NCBI GenBank assembly: GCA_009780855.1
Contig: WQZG01000016.1
Location: 1-49,686, forward strand
Length of the DNA: 49,686 nt
Source of the DNA: Treponema sp.
GTDB taxonomy: Bacteria; Spirochaetota; Spirochaetia; Treponematales; Breznakiellaceae
Direction: 5' to 3'
This document shows, piece after piece, positions 16,454 through 24,426 of this stretch; the first letter of the stretch is position 1, and every line of letters begins with the position of its first letter. The translations under genes and the position numbers were made by a program. A model generated the notes under the pieces. It worked only from the letters and a program-made list of their open reading frames with translations, was not told the DNA's origin and did no database searches.

Positions 16454-17494
16454 TTATCGGGAAAATTTAACCGCCATTTCAAGAGCGTCAATAAGGCTGT
16501 CTTCATTGGCCAGGTTTTTACCGGCAATGTCGTAGGCTGTTCCGTGATCAACGGAAGTGCGTATTATCGGCAGCCCTATCGTGGCGTTGACGCCCCCGGC
16601 ACTGGATATGATACCTTTAATGTCCGTTGCAAATCCGCAGAGCTTGAGCGGAATGTGGCCCTGATCATGGTACATCGCCACAACGATGTCAAACTGTCCT
16701 CCCAGGGCTTTTACAAATACGGTATCGGGAGGCAGGGGGCCGGTTACATTGATTCCTTTGGAAGAGGCTTCGCGGATTGCAGGTATTATAGCGTCCGCTT
16801 CTTCGCTGCCAAAAAGGCCGTTCTCCGAACTGTGCGGATTTAACCCGGCAACGGCTACACGGCGGGTTTTACTGCCCATCATCGCCAGAGCTTTGTCCGC
16901 CAGAATTATGGTTTTTAAAACGCGTTCAGCGGTAATCAGTTCGCAGGCCTTTGCCAGTCCGACATGGGTTGTTACGTGTATTACGTTAAGGCAGCGGCTG
17001 CCGCTTCGCGCGGACAGGAGCATACCGTAATCTTTTGTATCTGTGTAATGCGCGAAGATCTCGGTATGTCCTGCAAATAAATGGCCGGCGAGGTTTATAG
17101 CTTCCTTGTTGATCGGACAGGTGACAACAGCCGCGGTTTCCCCAACCATCGCGTCATTGATTGCCTTTACAATATATTGAAAAGCCGCTTCCCCGGATTT
17201 TGCCGCGGCCTCGCCGTGTAAATAATCACCGCGTTTTTTTATTGCGCCTGATTCAATAAAATCGAAAGTTCCCAATATTCCGCAGGCCTGCGAAGGTTTT
17301 TTTACCGGATTTAAAATAAATTTTTTACCGGTAATTTCCAGAGCATCTTCCAGAACGATCCTGTCGGCGTATACAACAGGGATTGAATTTTCGTAAACTT
17401 CATTTTTGGCCAGTGCCTTAACACAGATTTCCGGTCCGATACCAGCGGGATCACCTATGGTAATACCAATAACCGGCCGCTTTGTTAAATTCAC
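16454..17494 (-). CDS. PdxA-family dehydrogenase, probably PdxA2 (4-phospho-threonate/erythronate type)
   Basis: 346 residues from GTG 17494, whose GTGA overlaps the stop of the upstream gene by 4 nt. PdxA-family motifs are complete: GDPAGIGPEI at the N-terminus, AGHTE, HVGL, GLNPHSSENG, MYHDQGHIPLK and RTSVDHGTAYDIAG. The His in GHTE, NPH and YHDQG match the metal ligands. PdxA itself acts in pyridoxal phosphate synthesis. PdxA2 proteins that sit beside DUF1537 kinases oxidise D-threonate 4-phosphate, and the product decarboxylates to dihydroxyacetone phosphate. The neighbouring DUF1537 kinase and sugar-acid genes favour the catabolic role here. Family membership is secure; the substrate is inferred from context. 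Confidence 0.85.
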   Translation of the reverse strand: MNLTKRPVIGITIGDPAGIGPEICVKALAKNEVYENSIPVVYADRIVLEDALEITGKKFILNPVKKPSQACGILGTFDFIESGAIKKRGDYLHGEAAAKSGEAAFQYIVKAINDAMVGETAAVVTCPINKEAINLAGHLFAGHTEIFAHYTDTKDYGMLLSARSGSRCLNVIHVTTHVGLAKACELITAERVLKTIILADKALAMMGSKTRRVAVAGLNPHSSENGLFGSEEADAIIPAIREASSKGINVTGPLPPDTVFVKALGGQFDIVVAMYHDQGHIPLKLCGFATDIKGIISSAGGVNATIGLPIIRTSVDHGTAYDIAGKNLANEDSLIDALEMAVKFSR

Positions 17495-18813
17495 CAAAGA
17501 CTGCCGTTTTTATCAAAGGGCCAATCTGCCGCGCCTTCCAGTATTTCCAGCCCCATTTCCCGCGCTTCTTTTTCCAAAGCCTCACTGATCCAAAAGACTT
17601 CCGTGTGGAGGCTGTCTGTAATCCGGATTATCCGCGGATTGTCCGGATCCGCGCTTGTACTGGTGCGCAGAGCAAGCTGAACCGCTTCGCGATCGTTTTC
17701 GGTGACAGCGGGTATCCGGGCGAATTCCAGAACACGGGCGGTTACCGCGTTAACATATGTTGCGTCATAATCAATTTTTTCAAAAAGCCGCCTGGTGATT
17801 GTATGGGCCGCTCCCACGCCCATTGCGGACCCGTGGGTACCGGCGGTTAAATCCAGAACCACTGTGCGGTTGGCCGCGATTCCGCCGTTAACAAACGGCG
17901 TACATGGGCCGGCTCCGGTTACATTGGGATCCATGCCGTCTCCGGAAATATCTTTGCCGATGCGGTCAACGACCAGAACGTCCGCGCTTTTAAAAGGAAT
18001 TACCGGTAGGTGACTCCTGGCTTCCTTAAGTAATTCCGGTTCTTTGGTTTCTATTTCTCCCGGCAGCATAGCTTCAAATTTGCAGGTCTGCGAGAAGGCA
18101 TTTTCCAGAATTCCAAAACCCAGGATGACAGGAGCGTTCTTTAGGATGGTCCTGCCAAAAAGCGGAACCATGCGGGCCATTTCCCCGAATCCGCGTGAAT
18201 GGCAGATTTCGGCGCCTTCCCGCTTGCCCAGCCCTATGGCCATCATTTTCATGATACCGCTCTCGAAGGGCCCGCGGAAATCGGTATGGGGTTTTATGCG
18301 CCCCGCGACAATTATGCCGTCAGAAAGGGCCGCGTTTTTGTCTATGCGAACCTCATAGGTTTTTTCCGGGCCGCCGGACGCCTGCGATCCGCAGGCAGCT
18401 TTGCCTATGACAACAGTATCCATGGAAGAAATAATGGGACAGCCTATTGATTCATCTGTTACGCCGTAACGGGCAAGCAGGTTTTTTTGGCCTTCTGCAG
18501 TCGCGCCGCCGTGGCTTCCCATCGCAGGTACGACAAACGGAACAGCATTCCTGGATTTAATAAAATCAACAATGGCTTTGATTATAACGGGAATGTTGGC
18601 CACTCCCCTGCTCCCGCAGGTTATAGCAATCCGTTTGCCGGGTTTGACAGCATCGGCTATTTCCGGCCTGGATAACTGCGCAAAAACAGCATCGGCGATT
18701 TTTTCTTTATGTATGCATGCAGTATCGAATTTCTGGCGCACTTTAAGCATTTTGGGAAGTTTTATTTCCGCGCACAATTGGCTGATTATACCGTTCATGT
18801 TTTTTTCGTTCAT
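17491..18813 (-). CDS. LarA-like (DUF2088) nickel-pincer racemase/epimerase family protein
   Basis: 440 residues. It resembles lactate racemase LarA, which interconverts 2-hydroxyacid stereoisomers with a nickel-pincer nucleotide cofactor. Key positions appear kept: His101 in GSHGGAT, His176 in IKPHTDF, Lys198 in GLGKREG and His205 in ICHSRGF, at spacings close to the LarA catalytic and cofactor residues His108, His174, Lys184 and His200. Other conserved segments are ITCGSRGVANIP and VDRIGKDISGDGMDPN. It is translationally coupled to the PdxA-like gene. LarB/C/E cofactor genes are not in this window. By context a sugar-acid 2-epimerase is likely. The start lies 8 nt after a -10 element and lacks a Shine-Dalgarno, so it is predicted to be leaderless. 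Confidence 0.8.
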   Translation of the reverse strand: MNEKNMNGIISQLCAEIKLPKMLKVRQKFDTACIHKEKIADAVFAQLSRPEIADAVKPGKRIAITCGSRGVANIPVIIKAIVDFIKSRNAVPFVVPAMGSHGGATAEGQKNLLARYGVTDESIGCPIISSMDTVVIGKAACGSQASGGPEKTYEVRIDKNAALSDGIIVAGRIKPHTDFRGPFESGIMKMMAIGLGKREGAEICHSRGFGEMARMVPLFGRTILKNAPVILGFGILENAFSQTCKFEAMLPGEIETKEPELLKEARSHLPVIPFKSADVLVVDRIGKDISGDGMDPNVTGAGPCTPFVNGGIAANRTVVLDLTAGTHGSAMGVGAAHTITRRLFEKIDYDATYVNAVTARVLEFARIPAVTENDREAVQLALRTSTSADPDNPRIIRITDSLHTEVFWISEALEKEAREMGLEILEGAADWPFDKNGSLW

Positions 18814-18821
18814 AATTTATA

Positions 18822-18850
18822 AGGATAGCACCTGTCATTCTGATATGCAA
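18822..18850 (-). promoter_or_regulatory. Promoter of the larA-like/pdxA-like operon, predicted leaderless
   Basis: Minus strand: TTGCAT (18850-18845), 17 nt, TATCCT (18827-18822), then 8 nt to ATG 18813. The -35 overlaps the -10 of the divergent kinase promoter, so the two promoters probably exclude each other. Confidence 0.5.
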
Positions 18851-18854
18851 TAAT
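18846..18854 (+). promoter_or_regulatory. Extended -10 promoter of the DUF1537 kinase gene, predicted leaderless
   Basis: TGCAATAAT is an extended -10 (TGN plus AATAAT at 18849-18854), 7 nt before ATG 18862. No matching -35 is visible at 17 nt, and there is no Shine-Dalgarno. Confidence 0.45.
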
Positions 18855-18861
18855 TATTCCC

Positions 18862-20238
18862 ATGACCATTGCTCCGGTAACACGCAGCGCAGTGAATCCG
18901 GATAAACACAACGAACGTCTCCTTGTTCTGGCAGATGACTTAACCGGCGCCCTGGATACCGGCGTCCAGTTTGCCAAAAAAAGCATAAGCACCGGGGTAT
19001 TTCCCTGCGCAGAAGAAATTAACGCAGTAAACCAAAATACCGGGAGCCCGGATTTTTCTGTTACCGTGATCAATACTGATTCCAGGCATATTTCCCCTGA
19101 AGCTTCCCGTAAAATAATAAAGACCGCGGTAAATGCAGATAATAATTTTACATATTTTTACAAAAAAACAGATTCCTGCCTAAGGGGAAACATCGGCGCG
19201 GAACTTGAAGCATTGATGGAAGCAGCAGACAGCCGGTTTCTGGCTTTTGTTCCCGCTTATCCGGACTTAAAGCGGTATACCAGAAACGGTTATCAATACC
19301 TCGAAGAAAAACCCATACATGAATCTTCAATGGCAAACGATCCGTTTAATCCAATAACAGAAAGTTTTGTTCCGGCCATTATTGGGAAACAGTCAAAAAT
19401 TCCTGTAAGGATTGTACCGGCAGGCGGCAAAATTACTGCTTCAAAGAACAGGGAAATTCTTGTTTTTGATGCTCAAGAAACAAAAGACCTCAAAAGTATT
19501 GCCGCTGCGTTATTAAAGAAAAAGCTGCTGCACGTAAGCGCCGGATGCGCCGGGTTTGCACAGGCGCTGACAGAAACCCTTCCCCTTGAAAAAAAGCCTG
19601 ATACAGAAAAACAAAAAATAACAGAGTTGCCACTGCTAATAGTTTCCGGAAGCCTGCATCCGGTTTCAATAAACCAGGTAAAGACAGCCATGCGGGCGGA
19701 TATTCCGGCTATCGGGGCAAACTGCGATGCGGTAAGCTATGGCGCAGTTTACTGCGGCGCGGTTTACCGCGAAACAAGCGGTATGTCCGATCCGGCGCCG
19801 GAGGACGCAGAAAAAATAATTTCCTTTTGCGCCAAAGAACTGGGCAGTAAAAAAATTTGCATACTCGGCACAAAGGCCGCGCTGGGGGAGAAAACAATGT
19901 CTGCTGAGGATACCGCCCCGGGAAAGGGACAGGCCGATGTTTCTGCTTCAGCTCAAATTGCGCAAAGTATTGGCAGCCTGGTAAAAAAAATAATCAGCAA
20001 AACCGGGCCGCTTAATCTGGCGATTTTTGGAGGAGATACCTTATTGGGAATAGCAAAGGCTTTGGAATACAAATGCCTGGCGCCTTTGCTGGAAATCCGG
20101 CCGGGCGTTGTGCTTGCCCAAATTTACGGACAGGAAAAAGGGCTGCTGATTACCAAGGCCGGCGCGTTCGGCGAGGCTAACCTAATAAAAATTATCGCGG
20201 ATTATTTAAACAGCCGCTATTTATTTGCCTCGGCGTAA
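18862..20238 (+). CDS. Four-carbon acid sugar kinase family protein (DUF1537)
   Basis: 458 residues, the usual length of this two-domain family. The N-terminal substrate domain starts with LVLADDLTGALDTGVQFA (about residues 16-33) and has FYKKTDSCLRGNIGAE and FVPAYPD. The C-terminal nucleotide domain has IFGGDTLLGIAKAL near 400 and ITKAGAFGE near 435. Members phosphorylate C4 sugar acids such as D-threonate (DtnK), 3-oxo-tetronates (OtnK) and related compounds, using ATP. The nearby PdxA-like gene favours a DtnK-like role. The first 12 residues precede the conserved core; the ATG fits a leaderless start. It is divergent from the larA-like gene (48 nt) and overlaps the 3' end of the convergent solute-binding gene by 22 nt. 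Confidence 0.87.
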   Translation: MTIAPVTRSAVNPDKHNERLLVLADDLTGALDTGVQFAKKSISTGVFPCAEEINAVNQNTGSPDFSVTVINTDSRHISPEASRKIIKTAVNADNNFTYFYKKTDSCLRGNIGAELEALMEAADSRFLAFVPAYPDLKRYTRNGYQYLEEKPIHESSMANDPFNPITESFVPAIIGKQSKIPVRIVPAGGKITASKNREILVFDAQETKDLKSIAAALLKKKLLHVSAGCAGFAQALTETLPLEKKPDTEKQKITELPLLIVSGSLHPVSINQVKTAMRADIPAIGANCDAVSYGAVYCGAVYRETSGMSDPAPEDAEKIISFCAKELGSKKICILGTKAALGEKTMSAEDTAPGKGQADVSASAQIAQSIGSLVKKIISKTGPLNLAIFGGDTLLGIAKALEYKCLAPLLEIRPGVVLAQIYGQEKGLLITKAGAFGEANLIKIIADYLNSRYLFASA

Positions 20239-21590
20239 TCGTCGAGGAGCCTGTTGAGGGCAGCCGACATGGTCTTTACGGTTTCTTCAGGCGTCTTTTT
20301 TTCTTCAAGCATTACCGAAACCTGGTTGATAATTTCGTAATAAAAATCCCTGGAAGGGCCGACAATTACACCCATCATTTCAGGACTGGTCTGCGAAAGC
20401 TGACTGGCGCCGATATTGGCCTGGGGATATTGGGCAGCGTAACTTGCATAGGCTGGATCATTTACGGAACCTGTATTTACCGGTGTGTAACCGGTAGCAG
20501 CGCCGAAACGGGCCTGCACACCGGCGGAACACATAAACTTTACAAACTCCCAGCAGGCATCGGTTTTGGCCCTGTCGCCCTTGTTGAACATAAACAGTGC
20601 CGAACCGGAAACCGCGGCGCCCGGTTTGGCTTTATCGTCAATTCTTGGGAAAAACGCGCAGCCCAGTTCAAAACGTCCTCCTATCTGGTTTAAAAGGCCG
20701 GTTAACCCTGATGTGGACGCAGTATAAAAGGCGATTTGCTGGGTTAAAAATAAATTGCTTAGCCCGTCGGAAACATTGAGAAGTGCGCCGGCGTCGTACA
20801 TTGCTTTCCAGGCCTTTAAAAATGTCAGTAAAGTACCGTCGGTATCACAGACAAGCCTGGTCGCGCTGCCGTCCCTGCCGTTGCTGTTGTTCACCACATA
20901 ATAAAATTGGGGGCCCTGTATCTGGCCGATCCAGTTGGCAAGAAGAACGGTATTGGGCTGCTGCGCAAAAGCCGTAAGCTTTTGGTTATTGGAATTTAAG
21001 GGCGGTAATTTTTTGGCGGCTTCAATAATCTCGTTAAAAGTAGACGGAGCATTCGCAATCCCGGCCGCGTCAAGCATACTCTTGTTGTAATACATAACAG
21101 TAGTGGAAGCTGAAACCGGAAGCCCAAGCTGCCTGCCCCCGTAATTCCAGGCTTTAAGCGGCGCTTCCATTATTTGCCCCAGATCATAACTGCTATCGTT
21201 CTTTAATGCGTCGTCCACGGTATACGCGTATTCTGTATTGAGGTAATCCACAACACCGGTTGAATCAATCTGCATTACATCCGGCAGGGTATTGGTTTGC
21301 CTGGTCTGGAGAAGGGGCCTGAGCTTGGCAGTCGCGTCGGAGTACTGGCCCTGGAAAACGGCTTCCACGGTGATTTGTTTGGCGGCGCCGGGACCTTCAT
21401 TGAATTCTTTTACAAATTGGTCAAACGCGAGACCGGCTTCATCGGACATGGAATGCCAAAAACGTATAGTCACAGGGCCCGGTTTTGCGGCCGGCGTACT
21501 CTGGCCGCCTCCGGCAGCCCAGAGCGGATTTCCAAATACTGCCAATAATACGGCCAAAACCGCGGTCTTAATGTTAAAAAAATTTCTCAT
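20217..21590 (-). CDS. ABC sugar-transporter solute-binding protein
   Basis: 457 residues from the ATG with GGAGG 7 nt upstream; the longer frame from 21644 lacks a site. The signal peptide (about 1-25) ends FGNPLWA-AGGG. There is no lipobox Cys, so a periplasmic signal-peptidase I protein is predicted, not a lipoprotein. The mature part begins with VTIRFWHSMSDEAG, typical of the UgpB/MalE-like family 1 binding proteins, and contains VMYYNKSMLDAAGI and CWEFVKFMCS. It captures a sugar, glycerol-phosphodiester or sugar acid for the two permeases encoded just upstream. The neighbouring enzymes suggest a sugar acid or its precursor, but family 1 specificity cannot be read. Confidence 0.9.
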   Translation of the reverse strand: MRNFFNIKTAVLAVLLAVFGNPLWAAGGGQSTPAAKPGPVTIRFWHSMSDEAGLAFDQFVKEFNEGPGAAKQITVEAVFQGQYSDATAKLRPLLQTRQTNTLPDVMQIDSTGVVDYLNTEYAYTVDDALKNDSSYDLGQIMEAPLKAWNYGGRQLGLPVSASTTVMYYNKSMLDAAGIANAPSTFNEIIEAAKKLPPLNSNNQKLTAFAQQPNTVLLANWIGQIQGPQFYYVVNNSNGRDGSATRLVCDTDGTLLTFLKAWKAMYDAGALLNVSDGLSNLFLTQQIAFYTASTSGLTGLLNQIGGRFELGCAFFPRIDDKAKPGAAVSGSALFMFNKGDRAKTDACWEFVKFMCSAGVQARFGAATGYTPVNTGSVNDPAYASYAAQYPQANIGASQLSQTSPEMMGVIVGPSRDFYYEIINQVSVMLEEKKTPEETVKTMSAALNRLLDDYAEANK

Positions 21591-21687
21591 GTAAATCCTC
21601 CGGAGCAATAATATTAATAAAATATAAATTGAATTTTTTTTCAACTCACCAAATTAAAAAAACACCCGATTTAATTGATTTTTAACG

Positions 21688-22527
21688 TTATCCTACAAGA
21701 GCTCCGCCTTCAATACCCCTTACGACTGCCATGCGCAGGAAACCGAATAAAACAAAAGAGGGAACAAGGATTAGGGTGACTGCCGCAAGTACAACTGTGT
21801 AATTGGTGTCCAGCGGATTTGTAAGCATGGCTACACCAATCTGAACTGTCCGCATTTCAATGCGGTTGGTTACCAGCAGGGGCCAAAGGTAAGCGTTCCA
21901 GAATGTAGTAAACGATTGAACCAGCAATGTAAGAATGACAGGGGCGGAAAACGGAGTGACAATAAAGGCAAGGAAACGCAAATCTCCGCAGCCGTCCATA
22001 AAGGCGGCGTCCCTGTAGGAAACAGGAACAGTTTTAAAATTCTGGCGCAGCATAAACATTTGAGTTGCCCCGGCCAGGGAAGTAACACACATGCCAAAAT
22101 AATTGTCCAGCAGATTAAGCCGCGTAATTGTAATGTAATTGGTCACAACCAAAGTATCTGCCGGGAGCATCATGGTTCCAAGGACTATAAAAAAAAGGAT
22201 CGTCCTGCCCCGGAATTTAAAAAAAACAAAGGCATAGGCGGCAAGTATTGCAAACAAAAGTTTAAGCACGCATCCCATACCGGAAACAATTACCGAATTC
22301 AGCATGAACCTCATCAGGGGCGCCATGCGGAACACGGTCCTGAAATTTTCCAGATTTAAAAAACTGTCCGGCAATACTTTGGGAGGAAAAACCGAAAGCT
22401 CCGCCCTTGTTTTAAACGCGACGGCTGCACAGTAAATTACGGGGAATACAATAATCAGCCCGGCAATAATTGCAAAAAACGTGACCAGGGCGTCTTTGAC
22501 AAACCGGCATTTTTGGGTTCTTGTCAT
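21688..22527 (-). CDS. ABC sugar-transporter permease (MalG/UgpE type)
   Basis: 279 residues with six hydrophobic helices, starting with an N-terminal helix at about 12-35. The permease coupling loop is DAAFMDGCGDLRFLAFIVTPFSAP (about 170-193), the EAA-type motif that docks to the ATPase. It starts by a 4-nt overlap with the upstream permease gene, so the two are translationally coupled. It ends 97 nt before the binding-protein start. Confidence 0.9.
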   Translation of the reverse strand: MTRTQKCRFVKDALVTFFAIIAGLIIVFPVIYCAAVAFKTRAELSVFPPKVLPDSFLNLENFRTVFRMAPLMRFMLNSVIVSGMGCVLKLLFAILAAYAFVFFKFRGRTILFFIVLGTMMLPADTLVVTNYITITRLNLLDNYFGMCVTSLAGATQMFMLRQNFKTVPVSYRDAAFMDGCGDLRFLAFIVTPFSAPVILTLLVQSFTTFWNAYLWPLLVTNRIEMRTVQIGVAMLTNPLDTNYTVVLAAVTLILVPSFVLFGFLRMAVVRGIEGGALVG

Positions 22528-23411
22528 TGGTAATGCACCTTGCGGCTGTCAAAAATAAAAGCCAAAAAAACCATTCCAAAAGTCAGTATAAAAGTAATAA
22601 GGCTTATGCAGGCGGCAATGCTGTAATTTGAAGACTGATACCCGGAAGTATACATCATAAAAATCAGGGTCGTTGTTGAATGGCTGGGCTGTCCGGCAGT
22701 TATGATCATTACCGGCGTTGAAGTCATCATCGCCAGTACAATATTGGTGCAGATAACATAAAAAATTGTGGGAGCTGTAAGCGGAAGCTGAAGTTTAAAA
22801 AGCCGCCTTAATTTGCCTGTTCCTTCCAGATCTGCGGCTTCCATTACGTTGGACGGAATATTGCGCAGACCAGAGAGAAATAAAATAAAGTCAAACGGAA
22901 TCCCAATCCACACGCATACCATTACAATGCCGGCAAGCGCCGCGGAAGGATCGGTAAACCAGCCGATTTTTAATCCCAGCCGGTAGTTGAAAATTCCCAT
23001 TGCAGGTTCAAGGAGCATTTTAAAAATCTGGGAAGCCGCCGGCATGGAAACCGCCATGGGTATGATGAACATGGTCTCGTAGATAAATGAGGTCTTGCGT
23101 TTCCTGTTGGCAAGCAGGGCCAGACTATACGAGATCAAAAGGTTAAATGTCACGGCAAAAAAAGTAAGGGTAAGGGTGTTTTTAAGCGCGGTAAAAAAAA
23201 CCGGATCGCCAAAAAGCCTGTTAAAATTCCGGGTTCCGGTAAAGCCGGTAATATCGCCCCTGAAATTTACACGGGAAAAGCTGTAGAGGAAAGTCCGCGC
23301 AAAGGGAAAATAAACAAAACCGCAGGCAAATACAAGAATGGGCAGCAAAAACAGATAAGGTTTTAACTTATTGATTCCATTGTAGTTTTTCATAAAATCG
23401 TGCTTTTGCAT
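22524..23411 (-). CDS. ABC sugar-transporter permease (MalF/UgpA type)
   Basis: 295 residues with six hydrophobic helices. The EAA loop is VMEAADLEGTGKLRRLFKLQLPLTAP near 210-235. It is the first gene of the permease-permease-binding protein operon. No ATP-binding subunit is encoded in the locus, so a shared MsmK/UgpC-type ATPase elsewhere must energise it. The start at 23411 has no Shine-Dalgarno and lies 6 nt after a -10; an alternative ATG at 23393 also lacks one. Confidence 0.9.
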   Translation of the reverse strand: MQKHDFMKNYNGINKLKPYLFLLPILVFACGFVYFPFARTFLYSFSRVNFRGDITGFTGTRNFNRLFGDPVFFTALKNTLTLTFFAVTFNLLISYSLALLANRKRKTSFIYETMFIIPMAVSMPAASQIFKMLLEPAMGIFNYRLGLKIGWFTDPSAALAGIVMVCVWIGIPFDFILFLSGLRNIPSNVMEAADLEGTGKLRRLFKLQLPLTAPTIFYVICTNIVLAMMTSTPVMIITAGQPSHSTTTLIFMMYTSGYQSSNYSIAACISLITFILTFGMVFLAFIFDSRKVHYQ

Positions 23412-23417
23412 TTGTTC

Positions 23418-23445
23418 TGTATAACCTTATCATGGATAATCCAAA
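23418..23445 (-). promoter_or_regulatory. Promoter of the ABC importer operon, predicted leaderless
   Basis: Minus strand: TTTGGA (23445-23440), 16 nt, TATACA (23423-23418), then 6 nt to the ATG at 23411. The -35 lies in the left arm of the ATCCAAA/TTTGGAT operator-like repeat. Confidence 0.45.
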
Positions 23446-23476
23446 CATATCTGGATGTTAACATATTTGGATTGTT
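23439..23476. promoter_or_regulatory. Operator-like repeats in the divergent importer/isomerase promoter region
   Basis: ATCCAAA (23439-23445) and TTTGGAT (23466-23472) form a 7-bp inverted repeat, centres 27 bp apart. Overlapping it, AACATATCTGGATGTT (23444-23459) and AACATATTTGGATTGTT (23460-23476) are near-identical direct repeats. One inverted arm covers the minus -35; the other abuts the plus -35 at 23472. A repressor or activator binding here could control both directions. No regulator gene is nearby. Confidence 0.55.
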
Positions 23477-23500
23477 TCTTTATAGATACTTTCATATACT
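23472..23500 (+). promoter_or_regulatory. Promoter of the isomerase gene, predicted leaderless
   Basis: TTGTTT (23472-23477), 17 nt, TATACT (23495-23500), then 6 nt to ATG 23507, with no Shine-Dalgarno. Confidence 0.6.
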
Positions 23501-23506
23501 GCAGTA

Positions 23507-24307
23507 ATGAAAAATTTTAAACTTAGCGCATTTGCCGATGAAGCCGGGATTTCCGCGGGGGAACAGATAGACGCCCTAAAAGCGAACGGAATTCAGTATA
23601 TGGAAATCCGCAATATTGACGGGAAAAATATACTGGACTGCAGCGATGACGAATTAAAAAAAATAAAAGAAAAGCTGGATGGCGGCGGCATTAAAGTTTC
23701 CTCCATTGGATCTCCGGTAGGCAAAACACCCATAACAGATGATTTTGACCAGGTTAAAAAATCTTTTGAAAGGGCGCTGGCAGCGGCCAAAATCCTTGAG
23801 GCTCCATATATCCGGGCTTTTAGTTTTTATGTTCCAAAAGGCAGCGACCCTGCGCCGTGGGAGGACGAAGTTGTCCGCAGGCTTACCGAGCTGGTCAGGA
23901 CCGCGCGCCTTGAAGGCAGGCAGTACGCGCTGGAAAATGAATCAGGAATTTATACCGATATACCTTCCCGCTGTGTCCGAATTCTGGACAGGGTAGAAGG
24001 GCTGGTCCTGGCTTTAGATCCCGGTAATTTTATAATGAACAACGCAGATCTCCTGCAGGCCTGGAACCTATTAAAAAACAGGACCGCGTATTTCCATATA
24101 AAAGACGCGACAAGGGAACCCAGGCATTTTGTCCCGGCAGGAGAAGGCGAAGGTCACATTGCCGAAATCTTAAAAGACGCTTATTCCGGCGGATTTAACG
24201 GATTTTTATCGGTAGAACCGCATTTAAAATACCTGGAAAATCTGACCGATGCCCAGCGGTTTACAAAGGCGGTAAAAGCGTTAAAAAAGATACTTGACAC
24301 TATTTAA
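23507..24307 (+). CDS. TIM-barrel sugar (phosphate) isomerase/epimerase
   Basis: 266 residues of the xylose-isomerase-like/AP-endonuclease-2 barrel family. Candidate metal-binding acids and His at strand ends are Glu in LENESG (about 145), Asp in LALDPGNF (about 175), His in FHIKD (about 205) and Glu in SVEPHL (about 242). The family includes hydroxypyruvate isomerases (OtnI), tagatose epimerases and inositol-pathway isomerases. It is divergent from the importer operon across the shared operator region, so it probably acts on the imported compound or a product of it. The substrate is not readable. Its 3' end contains the -35 of the ilv promoter. Confidence 0.82.
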   Translation: MKNFKLSAFADEAGISAGEQIDALKANGIQYMEIRNIDGKNILDCSDDELKKIKEKLDGGGIKVSSIGSPVGKTPITDDFDQVKKSFERALAAAKILEAPYIRAFSFYVPKGSDPAPWEDEVVRRLTELVRTARLEGRQYALENESGIYTDIPSRCVRILDRVEGLVLALDPGNFIMNNADLLQAWNLLKNRTAYFHIKDATREPRHFVPAGEGEGHIAEILKDAYSGGFNGFLSVEPHLKYLENLTDAQRFTKAVKALKKILDTI

Positions 24308-24321
24308 AAAAATGTGATAAC
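24294..24321 (+). promoter_or_regulatory. ilv operon promoter
   Basis: TTGACA (24294-24299) lies inside the end of the isomerase gene. A 16-nt spacer leads to GATAAC (24316-24321), with TG one base ahead (extended -10). The predicted start near 24328 gives a leader RNA of about 177 nt before ilvB. Confidence 0.6.
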
Positions 24322-24354
24322 GTAAATTAAAATATTCAGTAAGGGGGAAGCAAA

Positions 24355-24426
24355 ATGAGATTCGCGGTCATTGGTATTGTAGCAGTACTTAGCATTATTC
24401 TCCGCGAAACAGCCATTTTGCGTTAG
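24355..24426 (+). CDS. ilv leader peptide (23 residues, Val/Ile/Leu-rich)
   Basis: ATG 24355 to TAG 24424-24426, with a purine-rich AAGGGGGAAG site 5-13 nt upstream. Eleven of 23 residues are Val, Ile or Leu, with clusters VIGIV, VLSII and AIL near the end. It lies between the operon promoter and a strong terminator in front of ilvB. This is the design of the enterobacterial ilv/leu leader peptides: ribosome stalling on scarce charged tRNAs selects the RNA fold. Charged residues are few. The product itself probably has no further function. Confidence 0.88.
   Translation: MRFAVIGIVAVLSIILRETAILR
24361..24408 (+). other. Pause-type hairpin within the ilv leader ORF
   Basis: TTCGCGG (24361-24367) pairs perfectly with CCGCGAA (24402-24408), enclosing most of the Val/Ile/Leu codons. 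It could synchronise polymerase with the ribosome, like the 1:2 stem of classical attenuators. Distinct from the antiterminator pairing. Confidence 0.5.

Noticed and set aside
16454-17494. PdxA as a vitamin B6 biosynthesis gene
   Set aside because: No pdxJ or other B6 genes are near; coupling to a LarA-like gene and closeness to a DUF1537 kinase favour sugar-acid catabolism. Not excluded by sequence alone.
21591-21644. Longer N-terminus for the solute-binding protein
   Set aside because: The extension adds a second hydrophobic stretch before the true signal peptide; GGAGG stands directly before the ATG at 21590.
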